DNA of 64,000 nt from Capnocytophaga gingivalis ATCC 33624. GTDB lineage: Bacteria; Bacteroidota; Bacteroidia; Flavobacteriales; Flavobacteriaceae. Shown here piece by piece: positions 25,741 to 34,332 of the stretch (the stretch's first letter is position 1; every line of letters starts with the position of its first letter). The stretch spans positions 1 to 64,000 of the forward strand of contig NZ_ACLQ01000018.1 of the NCBI RefSeq assembly GCF_000174755.1, written 5' to 3'. Made by a program: the position numbers and the translations under genes. The notes beneath the pieces were generated by a model. That model saw only the letters and a list, made by a program, of their open reading frames with translations, had not been told where the DNA came from and ran no database searches.

Positions 25741-28239
25741 TTAAAATTTGTAAGAGATAGAAATATTGACATTGCGGGGGGCTCCAGGGAAGGAACGTAG
25801 CTTGTCATAGCCGCCTACCCAGTGGGTTTTATTTAGGATGTTATTCAGGTTGGCTTGGAATTGTATTTGGTTAATCTTGTAGTAGAGTACTGCATTCACC
25901 AGACCATAACCTGGGTATACGGTGGTATTGGCACGGCGACCTACTTGTCCATAGCGTTCGGTAACAAAGTTGTACCCAGCCCCAAAGCCTAAGTGCTTGA
26001 GAGAACCTTCAGTGATGATATACTTTGTCCAGATATTCCCAGAGTGGCGAGGGGTTGAGGGACGCTGCATATCGAAGTCCTTTTCGCTATTGGAAGCGGT
26101 CTTGGTGATACGGGCATCTATATAAGCATAGCTGGCTAAAATGCTCCAGTTGGGGGTGATTTCTCCCGCGAGGTCAAACTCGAATCCGTTGGACTCCTCT
26201 TCTCCGATCTGCATTCTTAGGTCAGGCTTACCAGGTACAGCAGGGGAAGCAGGGTAGAGGGAATTCTGCTGGATAATCTTAAAGACAGAAGCGGTAGCAC
26301 TCAGGCGCTTTTGGAACCAATCCGTCTTGACCCCTACCTCATAGAGCTCACTATAGACAGGGTCAAAGGGGCCTCCATAGCGGTCAGGGTCTGCCTGTAT
26401 CGAAGCGGACTGAGGTTCAAAGCCTTTGAGCCAAGTAGAGTAAAAATTAATGTTGTCAGTAGCGGTCACTACCAAGCCTATACGGGGAATAAGAGCTTGT
26501 TGTTCTATCTTTTCCTCATTGTTTTCCTTATAGTTGGTATAGTCCACGAAGAACTCCTTACGAAGACCTAAGAGTACTTTTACCATGCTGATTTCCAATT
26601 GTTCTTGTAGGTAAACCCCGTGGGAAGTCTGTAGGGAAGGCTTGGTATTGCCAGAGGTAAAGATGTATTTGTTGGTCTCTTTCATTACATTACCAGCAGT
26701 AGGGTTGTTTAGGTCAAATACAGCCACATTGGTCAAAGGTTTGCCATTGGCATCCAGTACATAGGTATTGATTTTAGCAGGGTCAAAGGTAGTGGTGGTC
26801 TTTCCATTTTTAAGCAAATAGCCTCCTGCGGTAAGCTGTGATGCTCCAGGGAGTAGCTCTACCTGGAAGTAGTCATAGCCAACCAAGAGGGTGTGTTTCA
26901 GGGCACCTGTGGCAAAGGTATAGTTCAGGTAGTTATTAAAGCTATTGTTGCGGAAGGTACGCTCTCTGAGCAGTGCTTGCATAAGGATTTTGCTTTGATC
27001 CCCCGTGTTGATTTTGTTTCCTTGTTGCATATAGTAGCTATTGGCTTGGTTATGCTCTCTGAGGTCTTCGCTATAGGAGGAATTCAGGTAGGTACTATTG
27101 AAGGAAAGGTCTTCAGTGATCTTGTGAGTAAGCCCGAGTGTGATGTTCATTTGAGTTTCCCTAAGGAAGTCATTGGTGGCACTGAGAGATCGGGTAATAG
27201 GTACCGAGTAGAGGTCAGCATCACCGAAGATGGTCTGACCACGGTCTACCTTACCATCCAAGCGTTGATAGCTTATATCCACATTGAATCGGGTCTTTTC
27301 ATTGGGGATAAAGGAAAAGGAAGGAGCAATGGTCAGGGTGTTGCGTCCTTGTAGATCACGATATCCGTCAGTGGTTTCATAGCCAAGATTCAGGCGGTAG
27401 AGCAGGCTCTTGCTTTCGTTCAAGGGGCCAGTGAAGTCGCCATAGGCCTTGAGCGTACCCCAGCTACCAGTATTTACTGAAATGGTATGTTGGCGCTCCA
27501 AGAGCGGTTTTTTAGTAACTCGGTTGATGATTCCCCCAGGCGCGGCATTGCCAAAAAGCGCTGCGGCGGGACCTTTGATGACTTCTACACGTTCCACATT
27601 GGCCAAGGACGAGGAAGACCAAAGGCTTGTTTGGGCACGCATCCCATTGAGGAGGTTACCCGAATTGCGGTTTCCTGTAGTTCGGAACCCACGGATACTA
27701 AAATCATTATAAGTGGTGTATTGGCTCACTCCACTGATGTTCTTTACCACATCATTCACAGTGGAGGCACCTTGGTCGAGGATTACTTCCTTGGTTACAT
27801 AATTGATTGTCTGAGGAATATCACGAATAGCGGTAGCTGTTTTGGTGCCTGAGAAGGAAGAGGTATTCTTGTAGGAACTCTCTCTTCGTCCGATGATTTC
27901 CACCTCTTGCAGTTTTTGGGTTTCCTCCTGTAGGGCAATATCCAAGTGGGTATGGTTGCCTGAGGGATTGGGAGTGACCTCGAAGGCCTTTTTGACAGTC
28001 TCATACCCGATGGAGCTAAAGATAAAAGTCTGTGAGCCAAGAGGCACACGATGAATCTCGTAGAAGCCTTTTTCATTGGTGGAGGCCCCTTTGGTAGTTC
28101 CTTCCAATATAACACTAACCCCTAAAAGAGGGCTCCCTTGTGTATCGGTAACACGTCCGCGTACCGTAATTGTCTCTTGGGCACATAGCGAAGGGATACA
28201 GCACAATAGCAATCCCCAGAACAATAAATATTTGTACAT
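25741..28239 (-). CDS. TonB-dependent siderophore-type receptor
   Basis: The 832-residue protein has a signal peptide (ending SLCAQ), an N-terminal carboxypeptidase-D regulatory-like domain (about 24-110; VRGRVTDTQGSPLLGVSVILEGTTKG), a plug domain (about 130-240; IRDIPQTINYVTKEVILDQGASTVNDVVKNISGV...SIRGFRTTG), and a long beta-barrel to the C-terminal aromatic residue (NISISYKF). The plug sequence is of the FhuA/FpvA siderophore-receptor subgroup, so ferric-siderophore import is the best guess. There is a -7 box (TATTTTTG) at 28287-28294 on the minus strand; no clear Fur site was recognised. Confidence 0.92.
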   Translation of the reverse strand: MYKYLLFWGLLLCCIPSLCAQETITVRGRVTDTQGSPLLGVSVILEGTTKGASTNEKGFYEIHRVPLGSQTFIFSSIGYETVKKAFEVTPNPSGNHTHLDIALQEETQKLQEVEIIGRRESSYKNTSSFSGTKTATAIRDIPQTINYVTKEVILDQGASTVNDVVKNISGVSQYTTYNDFSIRGFRTTGNRNSGNLLNGMRAQTSLWSSSSLANVERVEVIKGPAAALFGNAAPGGIINRVTKKPLLERQHTISVNTGSWGTLKAYGDFTGPLNESKSLLYRLNLGYETTDGYRDLQGRNTLTIAPSFSFIPNEKTRFNVDISYQRLDGKVDRGQTIFGDADLYSVPITRSLSATNDFLRETQMNITLGLTHKITEDLSFNSTYLNSSYSEDLREHNQANSYYMQQGNKINTGDQSKILMQALLRERTFRNNSFNNYLNYTFATGALKHTLLVGYDYFQVELLPGASQLTAGGYLLKNGKTTTTFDPAKINTYVLDANGKPLTNVAVFDLNNPTAGNVMKETNKYIFTSGNTKPSLQTSHGVYLQEQLEISMVKVLLGLRKEFFVDYTNYKENNEEKIEQQALIPRIGLVVTATDNINFYSTWLKGFEPQSASIQADPDRYGGPFDPVYSELYEVGVKTDWFQKRLSATASVFKIIQQNSLYPASPAVPGKPDLRMQIGEEESNGFEFDLAGEITPNWSILASYAYIDARITKTASNSEKDFDMQRPSTPRHSGNIWTKYIITEGSLKHLGFGAGYNFVTERYGQVGRRANTTVYPGYGLVNAVLYYKINQIQFQANLNNILNKTHWVGGYDKLRSFPGAPRNVNISISYKF

Positions 28240-28286
28240 AAATAATAATTTATTTAAACTAATTTTAAATAGTATTTTTCAGCGTG

Positions 28287-28294
28287 CAAAAATA
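28287..28294 (-). promoter_or_regulatory. -7 box for the siderophore-type receptor
   Basis: TATTTTTG on the minus strand, 48 nt before the receptor start. The -33 element is not convincing. A partly symmetric AT-rich stretch lies just upstream but does not match a known Fur box well. Confidence 0.45.
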
Positions 28295-28331
28295 ATATAT
28301 TCTCATGAATTATAAGTTATAGGAAAGTTAA

Positions 28332-28366
28332 TTAATCACTAATCATTAATAATTGATAATTAAATT
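28332..28366 (+). repeat. Degenerate 7-nt-period array upstream of map
   Basis: Five in-phase heptamers (TTAATCA, CTAATCA, TTAATAA, TTGATAA, TTAAATT) end 2 nt before the TAATTTTG -7 box of map (28369-28376). Confidence 0.6.
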
Positions 28367-28398
28367 CGTAATTTTGCATGTTTGTAAAGTGCTATTCG

Positions 28399-29205
28399 AT
28401 GATAAAAATAAAAACAAAAGAACAGATAGAGATTATGTATGAGAGTGCACAAGTGGTCTCTCGTACCTTAGGGATGTTGGCCCGTGAGATAAAACCAGGG
28501 GTAACTACTTTGTATTTAGACAAGTTGGCTGAAGAATATATACGTTCGCAAGATGCCAAGCCTGGATTTTTGGGCTTATATGGTTTTCCCAATACTCTTT
28601 GTGTAAGTCCTAATGCACAGGTAGTGCATGGGATTCCTAACAACAAGCCTTTGCAGGAAGGGGATATCATCTCGGTGGACTGTGGAGCGCTGAAGAATGG
28701 CTATTATGGAGATCATGCCTATACCTTTGCAGTAGGAGAGGTGAGTCCAGAGGTAGCACAACTGCTGAAAGTAACCAAGGAGTCACTTTATATAGGTATC
28801 CGTGAGTTTAGGCTCGGCAATAGGGTAGAGGATGTGGGCTATGCCATACAGACTTACTGTGAAAAACATGGCTATGGAGTAGTACGCGAGCTGGTAGGCC
28901 ATGGGGTAGGTACCAAGATGCATGAAGACCCAGAGATGCCTAACTATGGAAGGCGAGGGCGCGGAAAGAAGTTTGTAGAGGGAATGGTAGTAGCCATAGA
29001 GCCTATGATCAATATGGGAACTAAGAACATCAACCAGCTGCGTGATGGATGGACGATTCTCACCCGTGATGGTAAGCCCTCAGCACACTTTGAGCATGAT
29101 GTTGCCCTTGTAGATGGTAAGCCTAAATTGCTCTCCACCTTTAAGTATATTTATGAAGCCTTGGGGATAGAAAGCCACGAGGAGGACGAATTTTTGTATA
29201 AGTAA
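28399..29205 (+). CDS. map: Type I methionine aminopeptidase
   Basis: The 268-residue pita-bread metalloprotease keeps the five metal ligands and substrate histidine. They lie in VSVDCGALKNGYYGDHAYTF (two Asp), ELVGHGVGTKMHEDPEMPNYG, MVVAIEPMI and HFEHDVAL. It removes N-terminal methionine from new proteins. An upstream in-frame ATG at 28378 sits 1 nt after the -7 box, upstream of the expected transcript start, so ATG 28399 (MIKIKTKEQIEIMYES) is preferred. The methyltransferase start overlaps its stop (TAATG). Confidence 0.95.
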   Translation: MIKIKTKEQIEIMYESAQVVSRTLGMLAREIKPGVTTLYLDKLAEEYIRSQDAKPGFLGLYGFPNTLCVSPNAQVVHGIPNNKPLQEGDIISVDCGALKNGYYGDHAYTFAVGEVSPEVAQLLKVTKESLYIGIREFRLGNRVEDVGYAIQTYCEKHGYGVVRELVGHGVGTKMHEDPEMPNYGRRGRGKKFVEGMVVAIEPMINMGTKNINQLRDGWTILTRDGKPSAHFEHDVALVDGKPKLLSTFKYIYEALGIESHEEDEFLYK

Positions 29206-29966
29206 TGCGCCTGGTTAAGACCCTTCTCAATACAATACCACGTCCGTGGCTGATCCGTGCCAGCTATTGGGTGAGGCCTCTTTTGGCATTTTACTATAAA
29301 GGGAGTCGCTATACGGATCCGATAGATGGGCGTAGCTTCCGTCGTTTCCTGCCCTATGGTTATGGAAAGGTGCGTGAGGGGGTGCTCTCGCCCTCTACCT
29401 TATCACTGGAGCGCCACCGGTTGCTATGGCTGTATCTCAAGCGGAAAACCTCTTTCTTTTCAGCTCCGCTCAAGGTATTGCACATAGCCCCAGAACAGGC
29501 TTTTTATAAGCGCTTTAAGCGGCAAGCCAACTTGGAGTATATCACTTCAGACCTTTATTCCCCTTTGGCTGATGTCAAAGCCGATATTTGCGCCTTGCCT
29601 TTTGAAGATGAATCCTTTGATGTGGTACTTTGCAACCATGTCTTAGAACATATACCAGACGATACCCAAGCGATGCGAGAACTCTATCGTGTACTCAAGA
29701 AGGGAGGTTGGGGAATCTTCCAAGTGCCCCAAGAGATAGAGCGAGCCGAGACCTTTGCTGATGATTCTATTACTGATCCCAAGGAGCGGGCGCGTATTTT
29801 TGGTCAATATGACCATGTGCGGATCTATGGTATGGATTATTTTGACAAGCTGCGCAGTATAGGCTTTTCGGTGCTGCCCTTGCCATGCACGGAGGTAGCC
29901 TCTGCTGAAGAAATAGAAAAATACCGATTGGTAAAAAATGAAATACTCCCTATTTGCTCTAAGTAA
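29205..29966 (+). CDS. SAM-dependent methyltransferase, class I
   Basis: The 253-residue protein has a methyltransferase domain (about 85-200): KVLHIAPEQAFYKRFKRQANLEYITSDLY replaces the usual glycine-rich motif I, ADICALPFEDESFDVVLCNHVLEHIPDD is motif II/III, and LYRVLKKGGWGIFQVP is the post-motif. Substrate unknown; the fold resembles methyltransferases beside glycan or lipid genes. It overlaps map by 1 nt (TAATG). Its last nine codons form the left arm of the terminator hairpin. Confidence 0.82.
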   Translation: MRLVKTLLNTIPRPWLIRASYWVRPLLAFYYKGSRYTDPIDGRSFRRFLPYGYGKVREGVLSPSTLSLERHRLLWLYLKRKTSFFSAPLKVLHIAPEQAFYKRFKRQANLEYITSDLYSPLADVKADICALPFEDESFDVVLCNHVLEHIPDDTQAMRELYRVLKKGGWGIFQVPQEIERAETFADDSITDPKERARIFGQYDHVRIYGMDYFDKLRSIGFSVLPLPCTEVASAEEIEKYRLVKNEILPICSK

Positions 29967-29980
29967 TAGGGAGTATTTTT
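29942..29980 (+). terminator. Terminator overlapping the methyltransferase 3' end
   Basis: AATACTCCCTATT (29942-29954) pairs perfectly with AATAGGGAGTATT (29965-29977), then T residues. The left arm is inside the coding region and the stop codon lies at the base of the right arm. Confidence 0.85.
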
Positions 29981-29988
29981 ATAGGTAG

Positions 29989-30013
29989 AGACGCAATTTA
30001 TTGCGTCTTTTTT
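29989..30013. repeat. Second palindrome with the GTAGAGACGC core, terminator-like
   Basis: AGACGCAAT pairs with ATTGCGTCT around TT, followed by six T. The GTAGAGACGC/CAAT core is shared with the element at 5204-5278, suggesting a dispersed palindrome family used as terminators between converging genes. Confidence 0.7.
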
Positions 30014-30029
30014 ATAGGGTTATTGTGTG

Positions 30030-31706
30030 TTATGCAAAGAAAACAATCAGCAACTGAGCGACCATGATACGCATGAAAGTTGTCAGAGGGTATACACTGG
30101 CATAGGTCAGAGCCGGTACATCGGAGCCGGTAGAATCATTCGCAAAAGCCAAAGCAGGAGGGTCTGTGGAGGCGCCTGCCAAAAGCCCACAAGTCTCTAA
30201 ATAATTGAGTTTTCCTCTCCAGCGAGAAATCCAAGCTGTGACTACAAGGGGTACTAAGGTAATGATCGCTCCTAACCCCATCCATAATAGTCCGTCCCCC
30301 TCGGTAATGGTTTTGATAAAGTTCTGTCCAGCACCCAAGCCAACACTGGCCAAGAAGAGGACAATCCCAATCTCACGTATCATTAGGTTTGCACTCTGGG
30401 ATACATAGTGTGTTACCGAAAGGCGTCCGCCATAGCGGCTGATAAGGATAGCAACGATAAGAGGACCACCTGCTAAACCTAATTTGACAGGTACAGGAAT
30501 ACCTGGAATATTGAAAGGAATACTTCCTAAGAGTACCCCTAAGGTGATTCCTAAGAAGAGTTCAGCTATATGAGGGGTGCTTAGGCGCTTCTTTGAGTTA
30601 CCAAATTCCTTGGTAGCAGTCTTTATGCGTTCTTCATCCCCTACGATGGTAATCGTATCCCCAAACTGTAATTTGGTATCAGGGGAGGCTACAAACTCAA
30701 TACCAGCTCTGTATACACGCGTAACAGTGACTCCAAAACGCTCATATATGTTCATTTCAGAGAGTTTTTTGGTATAAGCCTCTTTTTGAGTAACATTGAT
30801 ACGGCGGGAAATAAATTTCTTTTCTTTGGCAGCTTCAGTGAAATATTCTTCAGTCTTGACGACAGCCCCAATGAGGTTATTGAGTTTTTCAGTATATTGC
30901 TTATCTACTACAAAGAGAATAATATCTCCTTTTTCTAGAATTATATGGTCATTAGCTAGGATTACTTCCCCATTTTTCGAAATTCTTGAACAGATAAAGT
31001 TGAAATCTAATGTCTGGCGAATAGCATTTAGTTTTTTTCCGAAAAGTGCGGGATTTTCCAGTTGGAAAGCTATTCGCACTATGGTAGAATGCTCGCCTCT
31101 GTGCTTGAAACTATGTAGGCGTTTTTCAGTCTCTATATTGATTCTAAGAAAAGCTTTCATGCCGAGCATGACAAGGATAATTCCCAATACCCCAAAAGGA
31201 TAAGCCACAGCATAGCCAGTGGAGAGTACTGAGTCAGAAGCCGTAGGGGAGAGGTCGCTTAGAGTGGCCTGAGCAGCTCCCAGTCCTGGGGTATTGGTTA
31301 CCGCTCCGGACATAATCCCTACCATAGTAGGCATATCTATCCCTGTGAGGTAGTGGAGGGCAATGACAGTAAGCATACATAGCCCTACAACCAATACAGC
31401 CAAGGCGTTGAACTTAACTCCTTCTCGCTGGAAGGAAGCAAAGAAACCAGGTCCTACTTGTAACCCAATGGTGTAAACAAACAGAATAAGGCCAAATTCC
31501 TTTACAAAATGCTGTACTTCACCATTGACAGTGAAACCAAAATGAGAGGCTGCAATCCCAGCAAAGAGTACACAAGCAATACCGAAGGATACTCCTCCTA
31601 TACGTACCTTCCCAAGAGCTACTCCTACAGCAATGACTATACTGTAAATTATGACAGTATAGGCGACACTTTCGTGGTTGGTCATTAGATTAAAAAACCA
31701 GTCCAT
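30030..31706 (-). CDS. AspT/YidE-type putative transporter with RCK_C domains
   Basis: The 558-residue inner-membrane protein has two blocks of about five or six helices (about 1-175 and 380-558), each with the YidE/YbjL duplication motifs (VGLQVGPGFFASFQREG; GAVTNTPGLGAAQATL; GGLLAGASTDPPALAFA). Two RCK_C-type cytosolic domains lie between them (about 195-365). This is the aspartate:alanine exchanger superfamily; the substrate of the Bacteroidota members is not established. A heptad-period array begins 6 nt upstream of the start. Confidence 0.88.
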   Translation of the reverse strand: MDWFFNLMTNHESVAYTVIIYSIVIAVGVALGKVRIGGVSFGIACVLFAGIAASHFGFTVNGEVQHFVKEFGLILFVYTIGLQVGPGFFASFQREGVKFNALAVLVVGLCMLTVIALHYLTGIDMPTMVGIMSGAVTNTPGLGAAQATLSDLSPTASDSVLSTGYAVAYPFGVLGIILVMLGMKAFLRINIETEKRLHSFKHRGEHSTIVRIAFQLENPALFGKKLNAIRQTLDFNFICSRISKNGEVILANDHIILEKGDIILFVVDKQYTEKLNNLIGAVVKTEEYFTEAAKEKKFISRRINVTQKEAYTKKLSEMNIYERFGVTVTRVYRAGIEFVASPDTKLQFGDTITIVGDEERIKTATKEFGNSKKRLSTPHIAELFLGITLGVLLGSIPFNIPGIPVPVKLGLAGGPLIVAILISRYGGRLSVTHYVSQSANLMIREIGIVLFLASVGLGAGQNFIKTITEGDGLLWMGLGAIITLVPLVVTAWISRWRGKLNYLETCGLLAGASTDPPALAFANDSTGSDVPALTYASVYPLTTFMRIMVAQLLIVFFA

Positions 31707-31711
31707 AAATA

Positions 31712-31774
31712 CAATTGTTAATTGTTAATGGTTAATTATTAATTATTAATAAGTTGATGAGTCAATATGCTAAT
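31712..31774 (-). repeat. Degenerate 7-nt-period array upstream of the transporter
   Basis: On the plus strand the units read CAATTGT, TAATTGT, TAATGGT, TAATTAT, TAATTAT, TAATAAG, TTGATGA, GTCAATA, TGCTAAT. On the transporter's coding strand this is repeated TTAAYMA. It begins 6 nt from the start codon. Confidence 0.65.
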
Positions 31775-31807
31775 AATCATTGGTAGTTCCTTGAGTTTTA
31801 GTTTAGG

Positions 31808-31856
31808 ATTTAGGGAATAAGCAATTAACAATTAACAATTGACAATTATTGTTAGT
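31808..31856 (+). repeat. Degenerate 7-nt-period array downstream of pdxA
   Basis: Units ACAATTA, ACAATTA, ACAATTG, ACAATTA in phase with weaker GATTTAG, GGAATAA, GCAATTA before them. It is inverted relative to the array at 31712-31774, so the two could pair as long AT-rich arms. It overlaps the pdxA stop. Confidence 0.6.
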
Positions 31857-32922
31857 CTCCTTTCTCCTTAGAGAGGAATCCTTTGTCTAAGCTATTAACA
31901 TCCAGTGCATTGGCGATAAGTTCTTCATTCTCAGTACGTCTTCGGAAGATGTCGATGGCGGTATAGACAGCTTGTCGGAAGGAGCTTTCATCAGCTATAC
32001 CCCTGTCAGCAATAGCGTAAGCTGTGCCATGATCAGGAGAGGTACGTATTTTGGAAAGTCCAGCAGTGAAGTTGACCCCCTTGCCAAAGGACATCATCTT
32101 GAAGGGGATCAGTCCTTGGTCATGATAAGGAGCTATAACCCCATCAAAGTGCTTGTAGTCAGATACAAAGAAGCTGTCAGCACTGTAAGTGCCAAATACT
32201 AAAATTCCTTCTTTGTAGAGCTTTTGAACCACAGGGTGAATGATTCTCTCCTCTTCATTGCCGATGACCCCTTGGTCGCCACAGTGAGGGTTGATACCCA
32301 ATACTGCTATTTTGGGGCGAATAACTCCAAAATCCATACGTAAAGAGGCTTCCATCAGGCGGATTTTCTTCTCTACCAATTCCTGACTGAGGTTTTTTAC
32401 GACATCCTTTAGAGGGAGATGATCGGTAAGTAAGCCTACACGAAGCTCATCGGAGACCATGAACATCAGGCTATCTCCTTCCAATTCCTGAGCCAAGTAG
32501 TCTGTATGGCCAGGGAAGTGAAAACTTTCGGATTGTATATTTTTCTTATTGATAGGAGCTGTAACCAGTACATCGACAAGCCCCTCCTTCAGGGCAGCTA
32601 CTGCTGCAGAAAGAGATTCCAAGGCGCACTGACCACTCTCGGGAGTAGGAACCCCCAACTGAATGGGAGGTAGCTCCCGCCAGATATTCATGACATTGAT
32701 TTTGTGATCGATAATAGAATTGAGGTGAACTATACCATTGTAAGTGAAATCAATCCCAAATTGTTTTTTTCCAAAGGCAATCACCTTGTTGGAAGCAAAG
32801 AGTACAGGTGTACAGAAGTCCAACATACGCTCATCGGCAAATGTCTTCATTACCACTTCCAAACCTACCCCATTGAGATCCCCTATGGAAACTCCTATAC
32901 GAATATTTGTTTTTTCGCTCAT
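31852..32922 (-). CDS. pdxA: 4-hydroxythreonine-4-phosphate dehydrogenase
   Basis: The protein (356 residues from the chosen ATG) has the PdxA signatures IGVSIGDLNGVGLEVVMK, APINKKNIQ, the metal histidines in FHFPGHTDYLAQEL, GINPHCGDQG and APYHDQGLIPFKM, and RTSPDHGTAYAIA at the end. It makes the pyridoxal-phosphate precursor. I prefer MSEKTNIRIG (32922) to the ATG at 32940, which would add MQINKK; the -7 box at 32969-32976 (TATTTTTG, minus) permits either. Confidence 0.94.
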   Translation of the reverse strand: MSEKTNIRIGVSIGDLNGVGLEVVMKTFADERMLDFCTPVLFASNKVIAFGKKQFGIDFTYNGIVHLNSIIDHKINVMNIWRELPPIQLGVPTPESGQCALESLSAAVAALKEGLVDVLVTAPINKKNIQSESFHFPGHTDYLAQELEGDSLMFMVSDELRVGLLTDHLPLKDVVKNLSQELVEKKIRLMEASLRMDFGVIRPKIAVLGINPHCGDQGVIGNEEERIIHPVVQKLYKEGILVFGTYSADSFFVSDYKHFDGVIAPYHDQGLIPFKMMSFGKGVNFTAGLSKIRTSPDHGTAYAIADRGIADESSFRQAVYTAIDIFRRRTENEELIANALDVNSLDKGFLSKEKGD

Positions 32923-32968
32923 TTTTTTGTTAATTTGCATCGTCTTTCAGCGCGTGCGTTTGAAGGTG

Positions 32969-32976
32969 CAAAAATA
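32969..32976 (-). promoter_or_regulatory. -7 box for pdxA
   Basis: TATTTTTG on the minus strand, about 47 nt before the chosen pdxA start, in the gap shared with the divergent ribE. Confidence 0.55.
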
Positions 32977-32992
32977 CATAAAATTATTGAAA

Positions 32993-33592
32993 ATGTTTAC
33001 AGGAATTGTTGAAAAAATTGGTCGTGTGGCAAAAATTTCTCTTCAAGATAAAAATCGCCACTTTTTTATAGAGAGTGAGCTTGCTCCAGAGCTCAAGATA
33101 GACCAAAGTGTAGATCATAACGGCGTGTGCCTGACAGTAGTAGGAATCGAAGGAAAAGTGTATGAGGTAGTAGCCATTGATGAAACCCTACAGAAAACTT
33201 CTTTAGGTACTTGGCAGGTAGGTGACAGGGTCAATCTCGAACGTGCTATGAAGCTCGGTGAGCGCTTGGACGGACATATTGTACAAGGACATGTAGATCA
33301 GACAGGGCTTTGCCACTCCATAGAGGACGCTCAGGGGAGCCGGATCTTTACCTTTCATTATGACCCGTCAGTAGGCAATATGACCATAGAGAAAGGTTCT
33401 ATTACCGTCAATGGAGTGAGCCTGACGGTGGTTGGTTCACAAAAAGGTGTTTTCTCAGTGGCAGTGATACCTTATACCTATGAGCATACTTCTTTCCATA
33501 CTCTCAAGGTAGGGGACAAGGTCAATCTGGAATTTGATGTCATAGGCAAGTATGTCTTGGCCAAGGTTGGGGCTTTGGAACTTAAGATCTAA
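32993..33592 (+). CDS. ribE: Riboflavin synthase alpha chain
   Basis: The 199-residue protein is two repeated lumazine-binding barrels: MFTGIVEKIGRV...DQSVDHNGVCLTVVGIE (about 1-95) and LDGHIVQGHVDQTG...SITVNGVSLTVVGSQ (about 96-199). It dismutates 6,7-dimethyl-8-ribityllumazine to riboflavin. The start MFTGIVE is the invariant family start; further in-frame codons upstream run into the divergent pdxA gene and are not coding. The outer-membrane-like gene follows 5 nt after its stop. Confidence 0.96.
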   Translation: MFTGIVEKIGRVAKISLQDKNRHFFIESELAPELKIDQSVDHNGVCLTVVGIEGKVYEVVAIDETLQKTSLGTWQVGDRVNLERAMKLGERLDGHIVQGHVDQTGLCHSIEDAQGSRIFTFHYDPSVGNMTIEKGSITVNGVSLTVVGSQKGVFSVAVIPYTYEHTSFHTLKVGDKVNLEFDVIGKYVLAKVGALELKI

Positions 33593-33597
33593 CGATT

Positions 33598-34266
33598 ATG
33601 AAAAGAATATCTATTAGTTTGTTTTTTCTGCTCTTCTCAGGGACTATGGTGGCACAAAATGGTTTTTTTATGGGCTTGGGAGTAGGAGCGGCGTTCCCTT
33701 TGGGAGACAATCAGCAGGCGGGGGTTATGCTAAACCCTATATCGGTGAGCCTACAGCTAGCAGATGAAGGGAGCTTTTTGGGACTTACCGCAGGCTTTTT
33801 AATGGCTACAAAAAGACAATATCCAGTCCACTATCAGCGAGACACAGGAGAGAAAAAATATGTCTATGACTATGCGAAAGGAACGTTTTCCTCCACTCCT
33901 ATCTATGAACATTTTACCTCCGAGAAAAATAGCCTCTCAGGCGTATTTGTGCTTTTGGAATACTCTTATCCTTTCTTTGAAAATGACTACTATCACTTTG
34001 GTGCTTTGGCTTCTGTGGGAGGCTGTGGGGTAAGTTTCACTCCCAAGGATGAGGGACTAAAGGATAGAAAAGACTTGGATAAGAACGAGAAAACGCGTAT
34101 GGTCTTCGCCTTAGGTGTACAGAATACCTTTGAGCTGGAACGGCATATCGTACAACTGAGCCTTCAGTATTTTTTGCAGAACCCAACCCTATCAGGAGTA
34201 ACACCTTCACTTGAGGGTAATTATTTCCTGATGAGAGTAACCTTTTCAGGAGGATGGTGGCAGTAA
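33598..34266 (+). CDS. Exported protein, probable outer-membrane barrel
   Basis: The 222-residue protein has a signal peptide (MKRISISLFFLLFSGTMVAQ) and alternating hydrophobic/polar strands with glycine-rich turns (FFMGLGVGAAFPLGDNQ; YHFGALASVGGCGV; YFLMRVTFSGGW), ending in an aromatic residue. This pattern fits a small outer-membrane beta-barrel of the porin-like kind, but no named family is recognised. It is 5 nt after ribE, so it may share its transcript. Confidence 0.6.
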   Translation: MKRISISLFFLLFSGTMVAQNGFFMGLGVGAAFPLGDNQQAGVMLNPISVSLQLADEGSFLGLTAGFLMATKRQYPVHYQRDTGEKKYVYDYAKGTFSSTPIYEHFTSEKNSLSGVFVLLEYSYPFFENDYYHFGALASVGGCGVSFTPKDEGLKDRKDLDKNEKTRMVFALGVQNTFELERHIVQLSLQYFLQNPTLSGVTPSLEGNYFLMRVTFSGGWWQ

Positions 34267-34270
34267 TTAA

Positions 34271-34329
34271 GGTAAAAAGTAAAAACGACTAATCACTAAC
34301 AACTAACGACTAATCCCTAAAACCTAAAA
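34271..34329 (+). repeat. Degenerate 7-nt-period array upstream of the DUF695 gene
   Basis: Clean heptamers at 34288-34329: ACTAATC, ACTAACA, ACTAACG, ACTAATC, CCTAAAA, CCTAAAA, ending 3 nt before the start codon. GGTAAAA and AGTAAAA precede them out of phase. Confidence 0.7.
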
Positions 34330-34332
34330 GAA

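Noticed and set aside
31712-31856. Heptad arrays as a CRISPR array
   Set aside because: Units are 7 nt and degenerate with no unique spacers, and no cas genes are present.
32744-32992. Extending ribE upstream to 32744
   Set aside because: The added residues overlap the divergent pdxA gene; MFTGIVE at 32993 is the invariant riboflavin-synthase start.
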